Shown: positions 8,646-18,437, numbered from the stretch's first letter. The stretch is 18,437 bases of DNA from Ophiosphaerella korrae (GCA_028456385.1 JALNQF010000639.1:1-18437); one strand, 5' to 3'. A program made the numbers and translations. Notes: generated by a model from the letters alone, not told the origin.

Positions 8646-11600
8646 TTAAGGTTATCTTCTAGTTCCTATATATCTTCCTATAGTTACCCTCTCTTATCTA
8701 TACCTATCTATTTTACTAGGTAATAGTTCCTACTATTATAGAACTAGTATACTAAGATTCTCTTAACTTTTTATTTTTCTTATTCTCTATATGTATCTAC
8801 TTTGTACACTAGTAGTTCTACGTTCTATAGTACTATCTTAAGTAGTACTATATAGAAAGTTAGGTATATCTTTATTTTATTTAGTAGCTTTAATTTAAAT
8901 ATAACTAGCGTAACTTCTTTCTTAATTTTGTATAGTCCTATTTTAATATAGTCTAATTTTAGACTTAGTTATTTACTTTTTACGTTCTTTCTAACTAACT
9001 ATACTTTTTCTCTTTCTCTAAATTAAGGTCCTTCTTTATATTTCTTGTTGTAGTACTTTACTATCTAATTATATAGGAACTCTACGTCTTATCTTAACTA
9101 ATTATATATATCTCTAAGTTTATTAGCAAAGTTTTCTCCTTTTAAAGACTAAGATACTTCTAGTCTTAGTATTCTATATACGTTAGGGTTAAATCTATAG
9201 TTTATAAAAAAGAGTAATACTCTTATTACTATATTCTTTACGCTATTATATACTAACTATACTATAGGTAATAACTATACCTAGTTATTCTAGTTATAGT
9301 TAAGGTAGTATCTTAAGTACTATTCTACTATCTAATTTATTTATTCTAACTATCTATCTATTTATAGGTAGTATACTATAGATATTATATATTTAATTCC
9401 TAATTACGCTATTATTATTCTCTATAGTTTTAATATAAATCTTATATCTCTATCTATAATAATCTTATCTAGTAGTCTATATTAACTAATTATAGTTTCT
9501 AGAACCTAGTATATAGTAACTTCTATCCTACTTTTCTCTTTATATAGTCTAAAGTATAAGTACTTTATAAGTTTATCTACTATTATTAAGATCCTATTAT
9601 ATTTAACTCCTAATATTAGGTCCTTAGACTTAGGTAATTTGTAATAAAGTCTATTATAATAACTCTCTATAGTTACTTTAGTACTTTTACTAGTTATAGT
9701 ATTCTATATAGTATATACCTATTATATTTATTTCTTTAGTATTCTATATAATCTTATAGTACTTTTATTACTAGTTGTCTTGCTTTTAGAATATAGTAGT
9801 CTTATAGTAACCTATCTAATATTTTGTTAATTCCTTAGTATCTATATACTAGTAATTTATAGAATTATTATATAAATTCTTTCTAGATCTTCTTTAGAAT
9901 ATATATTCTTCTATAAGCTTATATAAGTCTTTCTTAGATCTCTAGCTTTTTTATTTCTTTAGATAATTCTCGCGTTATCTTCTAAATCTATTTATCTAGC
10001 TTACTACTCTTTTTCTTAAGTATTATAGCTATTTTAGGTATATTTAAGACTAAGTATCCTTCTTTATTCTTAACTAGAACTATACTAGTAGTATTTACTT
10101 CTTCTTATAAGTTTAGTCTTCTACTAAGAGCGTCTATAAACTAGTTATCTTTCCCTTTTATATATATAATTTCTAAGTTAAATATTAATAGGAATTCCTA
10201 CTATCTTGTATAGGGTTATAATAGTTCTTTGTTTATTATAAATCTTATAAGATTCTTATAGTCTATATAGACTTTTATCTAATACTTTACTCTTTATAAG
10301 TATACTCTCTATTACTTAAATACTCTATAGATTACTAGTATCTCTTTATTATAAATTAGGTAGTTAAGCTCTACTATCTTTATTTTCTTAGAGAAGTATT
10401 TAACTAAGTATTCTTTTTTAGTCTTTAGGTCTTCTTGTATTAGTGCTATTCTATAGACTAAGTTAGATGTATCTATTTTTACTATTACTAGTAGGTCTAG
10501 GTTATATTTTCTAATAACTAGATTCTCTATAAACTTTCTCTTAATTTTATTAAATACTTTATTATATTCTTTAGTCTATTTAAATAGCGTGTCTTTCTTT
10601 ATAAGTCTTATAATTAGTTCTATATCTTTAGACTATCTTACTATTAGTTTTCTATAAAAGTTTACTAACCTATAAAATTATTATACTTCTTTTAGATTCT
10701 TTAGTATTAGCTATTTATTAATTAACTTAATCTTTCCTAGGTTAATTTTAATTTTTCTTAGTTCTATAATAAATCTAAGGAAATCTATTTTCTTTGTATA
10801 GAATTTGTACTTTCTTATTTTAAGAAATAATTTACTTTCTACTAGCTTTTCTAGTACTTTATATATATACTATATGTATTCTTCTTCTATTTCTAAGAAT
10901 ATAAGGATATTATCTAAGTATATAAATGTAAATACGTCTAAGTACTCTCTTAGTACTATATTAATTTTTTCTTAGAAGGCTACTAGTATATTTATTAAGC
11001 TAAAGAGTATAACTAGGTACTTATATAGTTTATACTATGTTCTAAACGCTATTTTCTATTTATTACCTTTCTTAATTCTAATCTAGTAGTAGGTATTTTA
11101 GATATCTAGCTTTATAAAGATTATTACTCTTTATAATTTATCTTATATTATGTCTATCTATAGTAAGGGGTATTAGTTCTTACTTATAACTACGTTAGTT
11201 TTTCTAAAGTTTACGTAGAGTCTTTTATTATTTATTCTCTTTTTATCTATAAATATAAGTCTATATACTACTAAGGATTTAGATTCTCTTATCTATTCTT
11301 TTTTAATTACGTTTTAAATAAATATTTATTTAATTTTTAACTCTTCTTCTATTTTTTAGTAGACTAGGCTCTGTTTTACATTTTTTTCTTCTTCTACTTC
11401 TATTGCTAAGTCCTATAGCTAATATTCTAGAAAGTAGTCTTTAGGCTCTATAAGTTATTTTTCCTATTTCTTATATTTTTTTAGGAATCCTCCTTTATAG
11501 GTGCTTATATTAGCCTTTAATATATCTATTCTATAGTAATTAATTTTTCTTATTCTCTAATTAATATATAGGTTAGTTATCTATAACTATAGTATACCTA

Positions 11601-12479
11601 ATATTATATCTTGTTTGTTATTAATTGTTGTTATATCTATAACTATATTTTTAATTATTATCTCTTCTAGTTTAAGCGTAGAAAGAACTGTTTTAAACCT
11701 AATAGGTTCTTAAAATAGTTTTCCTTTAATTATACTTAGTTATTAAGAGTACTTTTTTATTATATAGCTTATTCTTTATGTTTCTATAAACTTCTTTAAT
11801 ATAAAGTTTCTTATAGCTCTACTATTAATTATTAATTATACTTTCTTTCTTTAGTATATACATTTTTTTATAATATATAGGCCTCTTATACCTTCTAGCT
11901 ATTTTTACTTAGGTAATTTTGTAAATTATCTATCTTTTTAGGGCTATAGCCCTACTTTAAGTTTATACTCTTTGTGTTTTAGGTATTTATTATATATATA
12001 TTTATACTATAGTCCTCCTTAGACGCATCTCTTAGATAATTTAGGGCTAGGTCTTACTACTATGTATCTATCTTCTAGGATTATTTTTTATCCTTAGATA
12101 TCTTCTACTAGAATTACTCTTGTATAGTTATAGCCTCTTCTTCTTATAGGCTATACTCTATTATTTACTTTAGGTTTCTTGTATATAATATAATTCTTGT
12201 CTAGGTATAATATCTATAATACTTTAAAGTATACTAGATGTTTTAGATTTATTATCTTATTATCTCTTTCCTAGTATTTATCTTTTTTAGGTATATTTAT
12301 TATTAGAATATAGTACACTATTAGTATTCTTAGTATATAGGCTTTATTAATTTATTACGTCTTCTTTATAAGGAATTACTATTCTCTTTATATAGGTATT
12401 CTTCTTACTATAACTATATATTACTTTATTTATTCTTAAAATAGTGTAAACTTTATTTTTTTAGGATTACGTTCTTTCT
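8646..12479 (-). pseudogene. Element C pol pseudogene (protease, RT, RNase H, integrase, chromodomain)
   Basis: Read on the minus strand. Protease block INSRAIRNFI near 11834-11797, where the family has DSGAT.NFI, so the catalytic Asp and the Gly are changed. RT block LYVNFRKLT near 11225 (family VDFRKLN). RT active site YLDN at 10920-10909 (family YLDD). RNase H end with DYKNL, KGKDN and IDALSRR between 10270 and 10105. Integrase zinc-finger segment at 9830-9700. First integrase block IDFIT at 9654-9640. A second Asp block (IDRDIRFI) near 9457. Chromodomain at 8770-8648. Protease, RT and the first integrase block share the frame of gag. A one-base deletion near 9638, judged against D, shifts the rest. 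Confidence 0.9.
8648..8770 (-). other. Chromodomain-coding segment of element C
   Basis: The minus strand reads VKRILVY, stop, FYNSRNYYLVK, stop, IGIDKRG, aligning residue by residue with the D copy at 6050-6175 and with the chromodomain pattern of fungal chromoviruses. Inactive because of stops. Confidence 0.77.
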
Positions 12480-14060
12480 AGTCTTTATACGCTTCCTCTA
12501 TACTTATAACTAGTAAGTATTTCTAAACAAACTTCTATTATTTATTTTATTCCTCTATATCTATAGTTGTGTAGCTATTATAGCTATATATATCTAGCTA
12601 GGTATACTCTATACTTCTTATACTAACCTATTTATTACTTTCTTATAGTCCTTTAGAGGAAGCTATAGTAGTCTCTTTATCTAGTGCCTATTCTTTAGCC
12701 TAGATTAATAGAATCTAGGGTTCTTCCCTTTCTAAGTCTTCTATTAGTAGGTCTATTATATATACTATCTCTTCTAGCTATACTTTTATTCTATTTTCTT
12801 TTATTACTACTACTCTATTCTTTTATAAGAACTATCTTACTTCTTCCTTACTAGATTAATATATATAGTAGTTATCTTTATAATAAAAAGTCTAATAGAG
12901 TATTATATATTATAGTTCTTTACTCTCTACTACTTTTTCCTAAGGTTTAGCCTATACTTATAGTGCTTCCTTCTTCCTTTTAGTTATCTTTAACTATATT
13001 TCTTTATTTTTTTTATAGTCCTTACTTCTATAGTCTATTATAAAGTATCCTAGTTTTCTATAGTTATAATATACTATATCTTTTTTCTTTTGTAATTAGT
13101 AGTCTTTTACGTAGTAGCCCTTCTTACTATAGTTAAAGTACGTAAAGTCTTTATTCTTCTTCTTTTTCCTATCCTTGTTAGTATTAAGGATTATAGGGTC
13201 TCTAGTATCCTAATTTCTAGATTAGCTACTATATTTATTCTTCTTCTATTCTCGAAGATTATTGTTAATTTGTATTACCTATTGCTTTAGAGCTTCTAGT
13301 GTTCTAGGCTTCTCTATATAGATTATCTTGTATTAGATTTTCTTATTTAATCTTTATTTAAATTATAACATTAATGCTAATTTGTTCTACTCTATATTCT
13401 GTAATAGTTTTTTAAACTATAATACGTACTTAGGTATACTCTTTTATTATATAAGTCTTTTAAGTTTTTCTTTAGCTTGTTAGGTAATATCTATATCCCT
13501 AAATACTACTTTTATTCGCTTAGTAAAGTATTTGTAACTTCTAAAAATAGCTCTAGTTTTGTCCTTCTAGTTTATAGGTGTATATATTGTATAGTCTATC
13601 TAGTAAGGTTTAAACTATCTTATTACATCCTTTTTAAGGCGTATTCTAATATATATTACTTTCTTCTCTTCTATATTAAAGTATAGTACTTGTATATCTA
13701 TCTAGAGTTGTACTAATACTATAAAGGGTCTTAGTTCTTCTCGTATTCTATTAAACTTTCTAAGAACAGGTATCTTAGGTAGTTTCTTTATTGTACTTAT
13801 TTCTAGTCTTTAGGTAATTAGTTCTATTTAATTCTAACCTTTAATAATAGCTTTAATTTATACTTTATTTTGCTTTGCGTAGTCTTGTAGTTCCTTGTTC
13901 TACGTTTCTAAAGCTTTAATTACTATCTTTATATCTTCTTTATTATTAATTAGTTTATTAATACGATTCTTGATTATTTCCTATATAGTACTATCTAACT
14001 CGTAACTACTCTTAGGGGCTTTACTTAATTATTTAGTTAAACTTTCTACTATCGTATTAG
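12480..14060 (-). pseudogene. Element C gag pseudogene with two zinc-knuckle relics
   Basis: Minus-strand frame with the codon first base at positions divisible by 3. Seen in order: a Glu/Lys-rich N-terminal stretch (ELDSTI at about 13995; NKLINNKEDIKIVIKALE after it); a capsid-like block with LRKFNRIREELRPFIVLVQL and ending near RLKKDVIR; two CCHC zinc-knuckle relics at 13140-13030 (YFNYSKKGYYVKDY and YYNYRKLGYFIIDY), where every Cys and His has become Tyr; then a block resembling LSWT.CY...C..H.SSKEG, known near the Gag C-terminus of fungal gypsy elements, at about 12910-12830. The frame runs without a net indel into protease and RT, so gag and pol may have formed one fused frame. No ATG start could be fixed. 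Confidence 0.87.
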
Positions 14061-14113
14061 CTAGATTATACGCTGCTTACGCTTTACTTCTTGTAATAAC
14101 TAAATTAGCAAGG

Positions 14114-14573
14114 TGTAATAGGCTTACTAGGGTTAACTTCCTAGTAGCCTATTCTATTATAAGTAGATTAGGAGGTAATAATAAAAGCTCGTGTAGTAAT
14201 CTATAATAAGCTATAAACAATAGAAGATGTTTTATTACTATCTTAGTATTATTACTTGTAGTTAATAATTAAATTACTAATACTATCCTAATAATACGCA
14301 TCCTATTAACTATATACTTGTAGTAATCTATTTATACTATATTACAAATTACTACTAATCTATTTACATATAACTATAAATTACCTTAATATATTTATAC
14401 GTTATTATAGATTACTACTAATCTATTCGTATATAATTATAGATTACTATTACGTGTCTTAGTTATATATAGTTTCCTAATCAAGGTTATTACCCTACTC
14501 GTCCTATACTTCGTTAGCACCTAAGTCGGGACTAATTAGTTCTATCTTGATTTCTCTTGTTACGCCTATAACA
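14114..14573 (-). repeat. 5' LTR of element C
   Basis: 460 bp. The minus strand starts TGTTATAGGCGTAACAAGAG and ends CCTATTACA, the standard TG...CA ends. It has three complete 32-bp units (14345-14376, 14377-14407 with one base missing, and 14408-14439). It is less RIP-changed than the 3' LTR and keeps gcacctaagtcgggactaatt. No primer binding site was recognised; the bases after the LTR on the minus strand are ccttgctaatttagttatta. Confidence 0.95.
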
Positions 14574-14578
14574 TAGGT
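14574..14578. repeat. Target-site duplication of element C, right copy (TAGGT)
   Basis: taggt directly follows the LTR terminus ...ataaca and equals 7534-7538. Confidence 0.93.
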
Positions 14579-16480
14579 TGTAATTATTTACTTTATTTTC
14601 TAATATTAAGATTATCTTTTAAAAATTAGCGGGGCTATTATAGATACTAGGGGTAGTACTAGTAGCCTTTCTAAGCTAAGGTTATAGCTTTTTTTAAAAG
14701 TAGATATTATATAGCTATAGGTTCTATTATAGTTTAAGGCTAATATTATTAAATTTAGAGAGGAATTTAGCTTATACTAACTAGGTAGTTTTATAGATTA
14801 GTTAATCTAGTCTAAATTTAGCTATTTCTAGAGTTTTGTAATATACTTCTTCTAATCCTACTACGTTTATATTACTAAATTAGTAAAAAAGTATAAAGAA
14901 ATATATAAATTCTTTTTAGTATAAGTAAGTAATACTATTTATAATAGTAAAGTATAGGTAAGCTAATCCTATATAGTAGCGTATAATAATATTAGCTTAG
15001 GTTTATAAGCTAATATATTTTTTTCTATTAGTAATAAAGTAATTGTATATAGACTAGATAAAGAATATAATATCTATAAGGTATCTTATACTTAAAAATT
15101 ATAGAGGTTTTATAGAGTAGTCTTTTTATTCTTTATACTAGTAAAAATTAAAGGCTAGCTCTTAGATACTAGTTAAAAAGAGAGTTAGAGTAAACTCTTC
15201 TCTTTTAAAGATATAGTAGCCTACTACTAGTACTTAGGGTTTAAACTCTCTTTTAAGAAAGCTAGGTTACTAGCTTTATAGTAAGATCCTAGTATAGAGT
15301 AGTTCTATATCTTTCTATAGTAGTATATTAAAGTTAAAGGTTTCTAGCTTAGTTTATTTAGCTATTAGGTCTTTTTAGTTAATTACTACTATACGTAAGT
15401 AGTTATATTTTACTATAGCTTTTTCTTATAGAGTTTTATACTAAGTAGCTCTTTAGCTTAAAGTATTATATTACTCTATAATATAGTTATAGTCTAGTAG
15501 TAATTACGCTAGGCGTTCTTAGAGTTAGGCTAATTAGTTATCTTATTAAGAAAGTTATTTATCTACTTTACTTACTTTAGCTATAAGCCTCTAGTTTTAT
15601 TTATTTACTACGTTAATTACGTCTTATATCTATGTATTTATAACTACTAGGTATAATACTATTCTAGCTAGGGTAAACTCTTTAAGAGATAAGTAATTAC
15701 TAGGTTTATTATTCTTAATTCCTTAGTATAAGGTTAGTAATAGGGTGTAAAACAAGGGTTAGAGCTTAGTAAACTTAGTAAGTAATTTCTTAAGTTTATC
15801 CTAAGATATAAAGACTATTCTTAGTAGTAGGTCTTTGTTAATTATAGCGTTTAATAGTAGGTTATCTCTTAGCTCTTCTAGGATCTTAAGCTTAGGTATA
15901 GGCTAAGGTAATAATACTTAGCTAATATTTAGTTAGGCGTTATTAATTAAGTTATTTAATATAGTCTAGTTATTAAAAGAGACCTTAGTAACTAGTCTAT
16001 ACCTTAGGAGGCTACCTTAGTTAAAGGGGGTAAGGTCTATATCTAGGTTAAATTCTTCTATAATAAGTTAGTTAGGAGTAGCTAAGTCTATTATAGAGCT
16101 ATTAGCTAGAAAGGTACTTAGTACTTGTTAGAGAATTATATTAGGTTAGAAATTAAGTTTACTAGGTAGTCTTAGCTTAATAATAGATTTAGAGTCTATT
16201 ACCTATTTTCCTTTATCTTTCTATAAAGAAGTCTTAAGATATTATTAGAAGTTACTTAGCGCTTTTTTTGTTAGAGCGGTTAGTGTAGTAAGTCTCTAGG
16301 TCTATTTTTCTAGAGACCTAGTTCTAGCGCGTATTTTATCAATTTTTTATAGTATAGTAGCTTTAAAGCGTTCTTTTAGTTCTTTACTAGATCTATAGTC
16401 TACTATTTATAGTATATCTTTATTTTATAAGTATACTTAGTTTAAGTAATAAAGAGGTTATAAGCTAGTATTATTTTAGT
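14579..16480 (-). pseudogene. Element B gag pseudogene with a long coiled-coil region
   Basis: A single minus-strand frame (codon first base = 2 mod 3) runs from about 16470 to 14580. Seen: an N-terminal charged stretch (VDYRSSKELKERFKATIL near 16380), then SLEK and LTALTKKALSNF near 16310-16250; a central block EELRDNLLLNAIINKDLLLR near 15880-15820; a Gln/Leu/Lys-rich stretch between about 15640 and 15370 that looks like a coiled coil once the TAG/TAA codons are taken as lost Gln or Trp; and a late block LEEVYYKTLEIAKFRLD near 14855. The frame then crosses the C insertion and continues at 7538. Position between the 5' LTR and the missing pol supports Gag; the family assignment of the capsid is by position and character, not by a strong motif. 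Confidence 0.75.
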
Positions 16481-17117
16481 TTAAGAGGCTAGCTTTTAAA
16501 GAGATAGAAGATTTTTTTATATAACTAAGTTATAGTATAATAAGCTAAGTTATAGTAGTTATATACTATATTAGTATATTTAGCTATTAGTTTGTAGAGA
16601 TTTAGATCTTTAGTACTAGCTAGTAGAGGTTTTAGTAGGGTCTAGGGCGCTTTATTACTTAGTTCTTGTAAATTAAGTACTAGTAATTTACGTAGGTTTA
16701 GGGGTTTTTTCTTTCCTTAGTACTACTACCTAGGTTTAATACCTAGTATAAGTACGCCTTTACTTAAGTATATATAGTAGGTATAAGCTAAAGCTTTATA
16801 ACTTATAAGGTAGTTAAACTACTCTTCTTTAGTACGTATTTCTTTCTAGAACGTTAGCGCTAGTACTAGCAAAAAGGGAGCGCTAGAAACCTTAACTAGA
16901 ACTATAATATAGTAAACTTAAGGGGCTACCTAGCGCGCTATAGCTAAGGTAGGATCTAATTCCTAGTAGTATAGTTCTTTTTAGCTAGCTAGGCTTAATT
17001 AAAAGTTAGCTATAATTAGCTATCTTGTAGTAACTCTAGCGTAAGTAAAAAAGCTACTAGTATAGTTCTAGGTTATAGAGAGGCCTATAAAAGTAAAATA
17101 TTTATAGAGATCTACTA
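16481..17117 (-). other. Element B leader between 5' LTR and gag
   Basis: About 640 bases. A minus-strand frame different from gag is fairly open from about 16860 to 16510 (it begins ALTF, stop, KEIRTKEE, and later reads LRKLLVLNLQELSNKAP), with a modest number of TAG/TAA. It might be the N-terminal part of gag put out of frame by an indel, a separate short frame, or untranslated leader. No primer binding site was identified. Confidence 0.4.
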
Positions 17118-17366
17118 TTATATAAAGTAGACTTTATATAAGATAACTTAATAAAGTAGTTTTAATAATTAACTAAAAAGAGTAAATAGTAGATAAAGCT
17201 ATCTAAGTAAGTACTAGGTATATATACCTAGTAGCTTACTAAGCGCTAACTAAAAGTAAAAAGGTAGTTAAATATTAGTAAGTTCGCAATATTAGTAAGT
17301 TTATAATATTAGTAAGTTTGTAATATTAGTGCGAAAATAAGAGATATAAGGGATAACTCCCTTATA
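17118..17366 (-). repeat. 5' LTR of element B (family I LTR)
   Basis: About 249 bp, the reverse complement of the A LTR at 4650-4982. Shared landmarks on the minus strand: tatctcttattttcg, three 17-bp units (17273-17331), ttaactacctttttacttttagttagcgcttagtaagc, the palindrome, and ttattaagttatctta. The first two bases, TG in the A copy, read TA here, as RIP would make them. The inner boundary is uncertain by a few bases. Confidence 0.88.
17212..17233. repeat. LTR palindrome with TATATA core (B copy)
   Basis: Same perfect 22-bp palindrome as at 4869-4890, again flanked by complementary aagtaag and cttactaa arms. Perfectly preserved in both LTRs although surrounding positions differ. Confidence 0.8.
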
Positions 17367-18437
17367 GTATACTTCTTCTATACTTATAACTAGTAAGTAT
17401 TTCTAAATAAACTTCTATTCTTTGTTTTATTCCTCTATATCTATAGTTATATAGCTATTATAGCTATATATATCTAGCTAGGTATACTTTATACTTCTTT
17501 TACTAGTTTCTTCTTTACTTTCTTATAGTTCTTTAGAAAAAGCTATAGTAGTCTCTTTATTTAGTACTAGTCCTTTAGCCTAGATTAATAGAATCTAGGA
17601 TTCTTTCCCTTCTAAGTCTTCTATTAGTTAGTCTATTACGTACGCTATTTCGTCTAGCTACGCTTTTGTTTTTTCTTTTATTACTACTACTTTATTCTTT
17701 TATAAGAACTATCCTACTTCTTCTTTACTAGATTAATATATATAGTAGTTATCTTTATAATAAAAGGTCTAATAGAGTATTATATACTATAATTCTTTAC
17801 TCCTAGCTACTTTTTCTTAAAGTTTAGACTATACTTTTAGTACTTCTTTCTTACTTTTAGTTATTTTTAACTATATCTCTTTATCTTTCTTATAGTCTTT
17901 ACTTCTATAGTCTTTTATAAAGTATCTTAGTTTTCTATATTTATAATATACTATATCTTTTTTCTTAAGTAATTAGTAGTCTTTTATATAGTAGCCTTTC
18001 TTACTATAATTAAAGTACGTAAAGTCTTTATTCTTCTTCTTTTTCTTATCTTTATTAGTGTTAAGGATTATAAAGTCTCTAACGTCTTAGTTTTTAGGTT
18101 AGCTACTATACTTATTCTTTTTCTATTCTTAAAAGTTGTTGTTAATTTATATTACCTATTATTTTAGAGTTTCTACTATCCTTAGTTTTTCTATATAGAT
18201 TATCTTGTATTAGATTTTCTTATTTAGTTCTTGTTTAAATTATAATATTAAGGCTAATTTATTCTACTCTATATTTTGTAATAGTTATTTAAACTATAAT
18301 ATATACTTAGAGATACTTTTTTATTATATAAGTCTTTTAAGTTTCTCTTTAGCTTATTAGGTAATATCTATATCTCTAAATACTACTCTTATTTGTTTAG
18401 TAAAGTATTTATAACTTCTAAAGATAGCTCTTGTTTT
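17367..18437 (-). pseudogene. Element E: gag fragment of a third family II element
   Basis: A close direct copy of C gag 12487-13560, beginning exactly where the B LTR ends and running to the window edge. It carries the LSWT.CY-type block near 17790-17700 and two zinc-knuckle relics at about 18020-17905 with Cys and His turned into Tyr. Differences from C are mostly C/T and G/A, plus a few small indels (the net offset changes by 3 bases across the fragment). Since B starts in the middle of it, E is the oldest layer in the window. The rest of E gag and its 5' LTR should lie to the right of 18437, and its pol to the left of the whole B complex. Confidence 0.88.

Larger units (their letters stand above)
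7539..14573 (-). mobile_element. Element C: complete Ty3/gypsy chromovirus (family II), RIP-degraded
   Basis: A 7,035-bp minus-strand element with two LTRs (14114-14573 at the 5' end, 7539-7967 at the 3' end), a perfect TAGGT target duplication, a gag with two zinc-knuckle relics, protease, reverse transcriptase, RNase H, integrase, chromodomain and a polypurine tract next to the 3' LTR. The order gag-PR-RT-RH-IN-chromodomain identifies a chromovirus. Removing C with one TAGGT copy restores the gag frame of B on both sides, so C is one of the younger insertions. It can no longer transpose by itself because stops are dense and catalytic residues are changed. Confidence 0.95.
14579..17366 (-). 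mobile_element. Element B: Ty3/gypsy element (family I), 5' part (continues at 7285-7538)
   Basis: Minus-strand element with its 5' LTR at 17118-17366, a leader, and a long gag that is interrupted by C and resumes at 7538-7285 before D interrupts it again. Its LTR matches that of A. Its pol should lie beyond D, to the left of the window. At the right end the LTR terminus (tata, family TGTA) touches sequence that is E gag, so B inserted into E. The candidate target duplication is gtata at 17367-17371. Confidence 0.88.

Noticed and set aside
13477..13686. A 69-codon plus-strand open frame starting with ATG
   Set aside because: It lies antisense within the C gag, inside sequence homologous to E gag, has no ribosome or promoter context and a Tyr/Leu/Ser-rich composition expected of RIP-altered antisense DNA. 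Treated as chance.
15120..16200. A plus-strand coding reading with TAG/TAA taken as Gln
   Set aside because: The plus strand looks open because RIP yields many TAG/TAA, but the minus strand gives a more coherent gag reading with coiled-coil character, and that frame continues across the C insertion.
1..18437. tRNA, rRNA, host genes, mitochondrial DNA
   Set aside because: No such features were recognised; the AT-richness could suggest mitochondrial DNA, but the content is nuclear-type LTR elements with a RIP signature.

Overview
The window is gene-free repeat DNA, most likely from a filamentous ascomycete (Pezizomycotina) that has, or once had, repeat-induced point mutation (RIP). It is strongly AT-rich. 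TpA is everywhere and CpA/TpG are scarce on both strands, while CpT, CpC and some CpG survive. No intact protein-coding gene, tRNA or rRNA was found. The taxonomic inference rests on the RIP pattern and on fungal-type chromovirus proteins; the species cannot be named.

Nearly every base can be assigned to five nested Ty3/gypsy LTR retrotransposons of two families. Family I has an LTR beginning TGTAAGAG and includes A (+, left edge to about 4982) and B (-, 17366 leftwards, now in two pieces: 14579-17366 and 7285-7538). Family II has an LTR beginning TGTTATAGG and includes C (-, complete, 7539-14573), D (+, 3' part only, about 4982-7284) and E (-, gag fragment, 17367-18437). Inferred order of events: B inserted into the gag of E; C inserted into the gag of B (perfect 5-bp duplication TAGGT, with the B gag frame resuming across the junction); D also inserted into the B gag; A inserted into the integrase of D. 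The missing halves of A, B, D and E should lie outside the window.

Layout from left to right: A pol (pre-RT, reverse transcriptase, RNase H, integrase, chromodomain), A 3' region with tandem repeats, A polypurine tract and 3' LTR; D integrase and chromodomain, 3' region and LTR; a 254-bp piece of B gag; C 3' LTR, pol and gag on the minus strand, C 5' LTR; B gag and leader on the minus strand, B 5' LTR; E gag.

All five are dead. In-frame stops are very dense and key residues are lost in the way expected from RIP: YIDD/YLDD has become YIDN/YLDN, the protease DSG has become NSR, and zinc-knuckle Cys and His have become Tyr. Reading frames are otherwise almost free of indels: A pol keeps one frame from about 350 to 3650, and C gag-pol keeps one frame from about 13995 to 9651. 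Decay was therefore mainly by point mutation. The most interesting structure is non-coding: LTR minisatellites that vary in copy number, a conserved LTR palindrome, and a D/C inverted repeat with arms of about 2.3 kb separated by only 254 bp.
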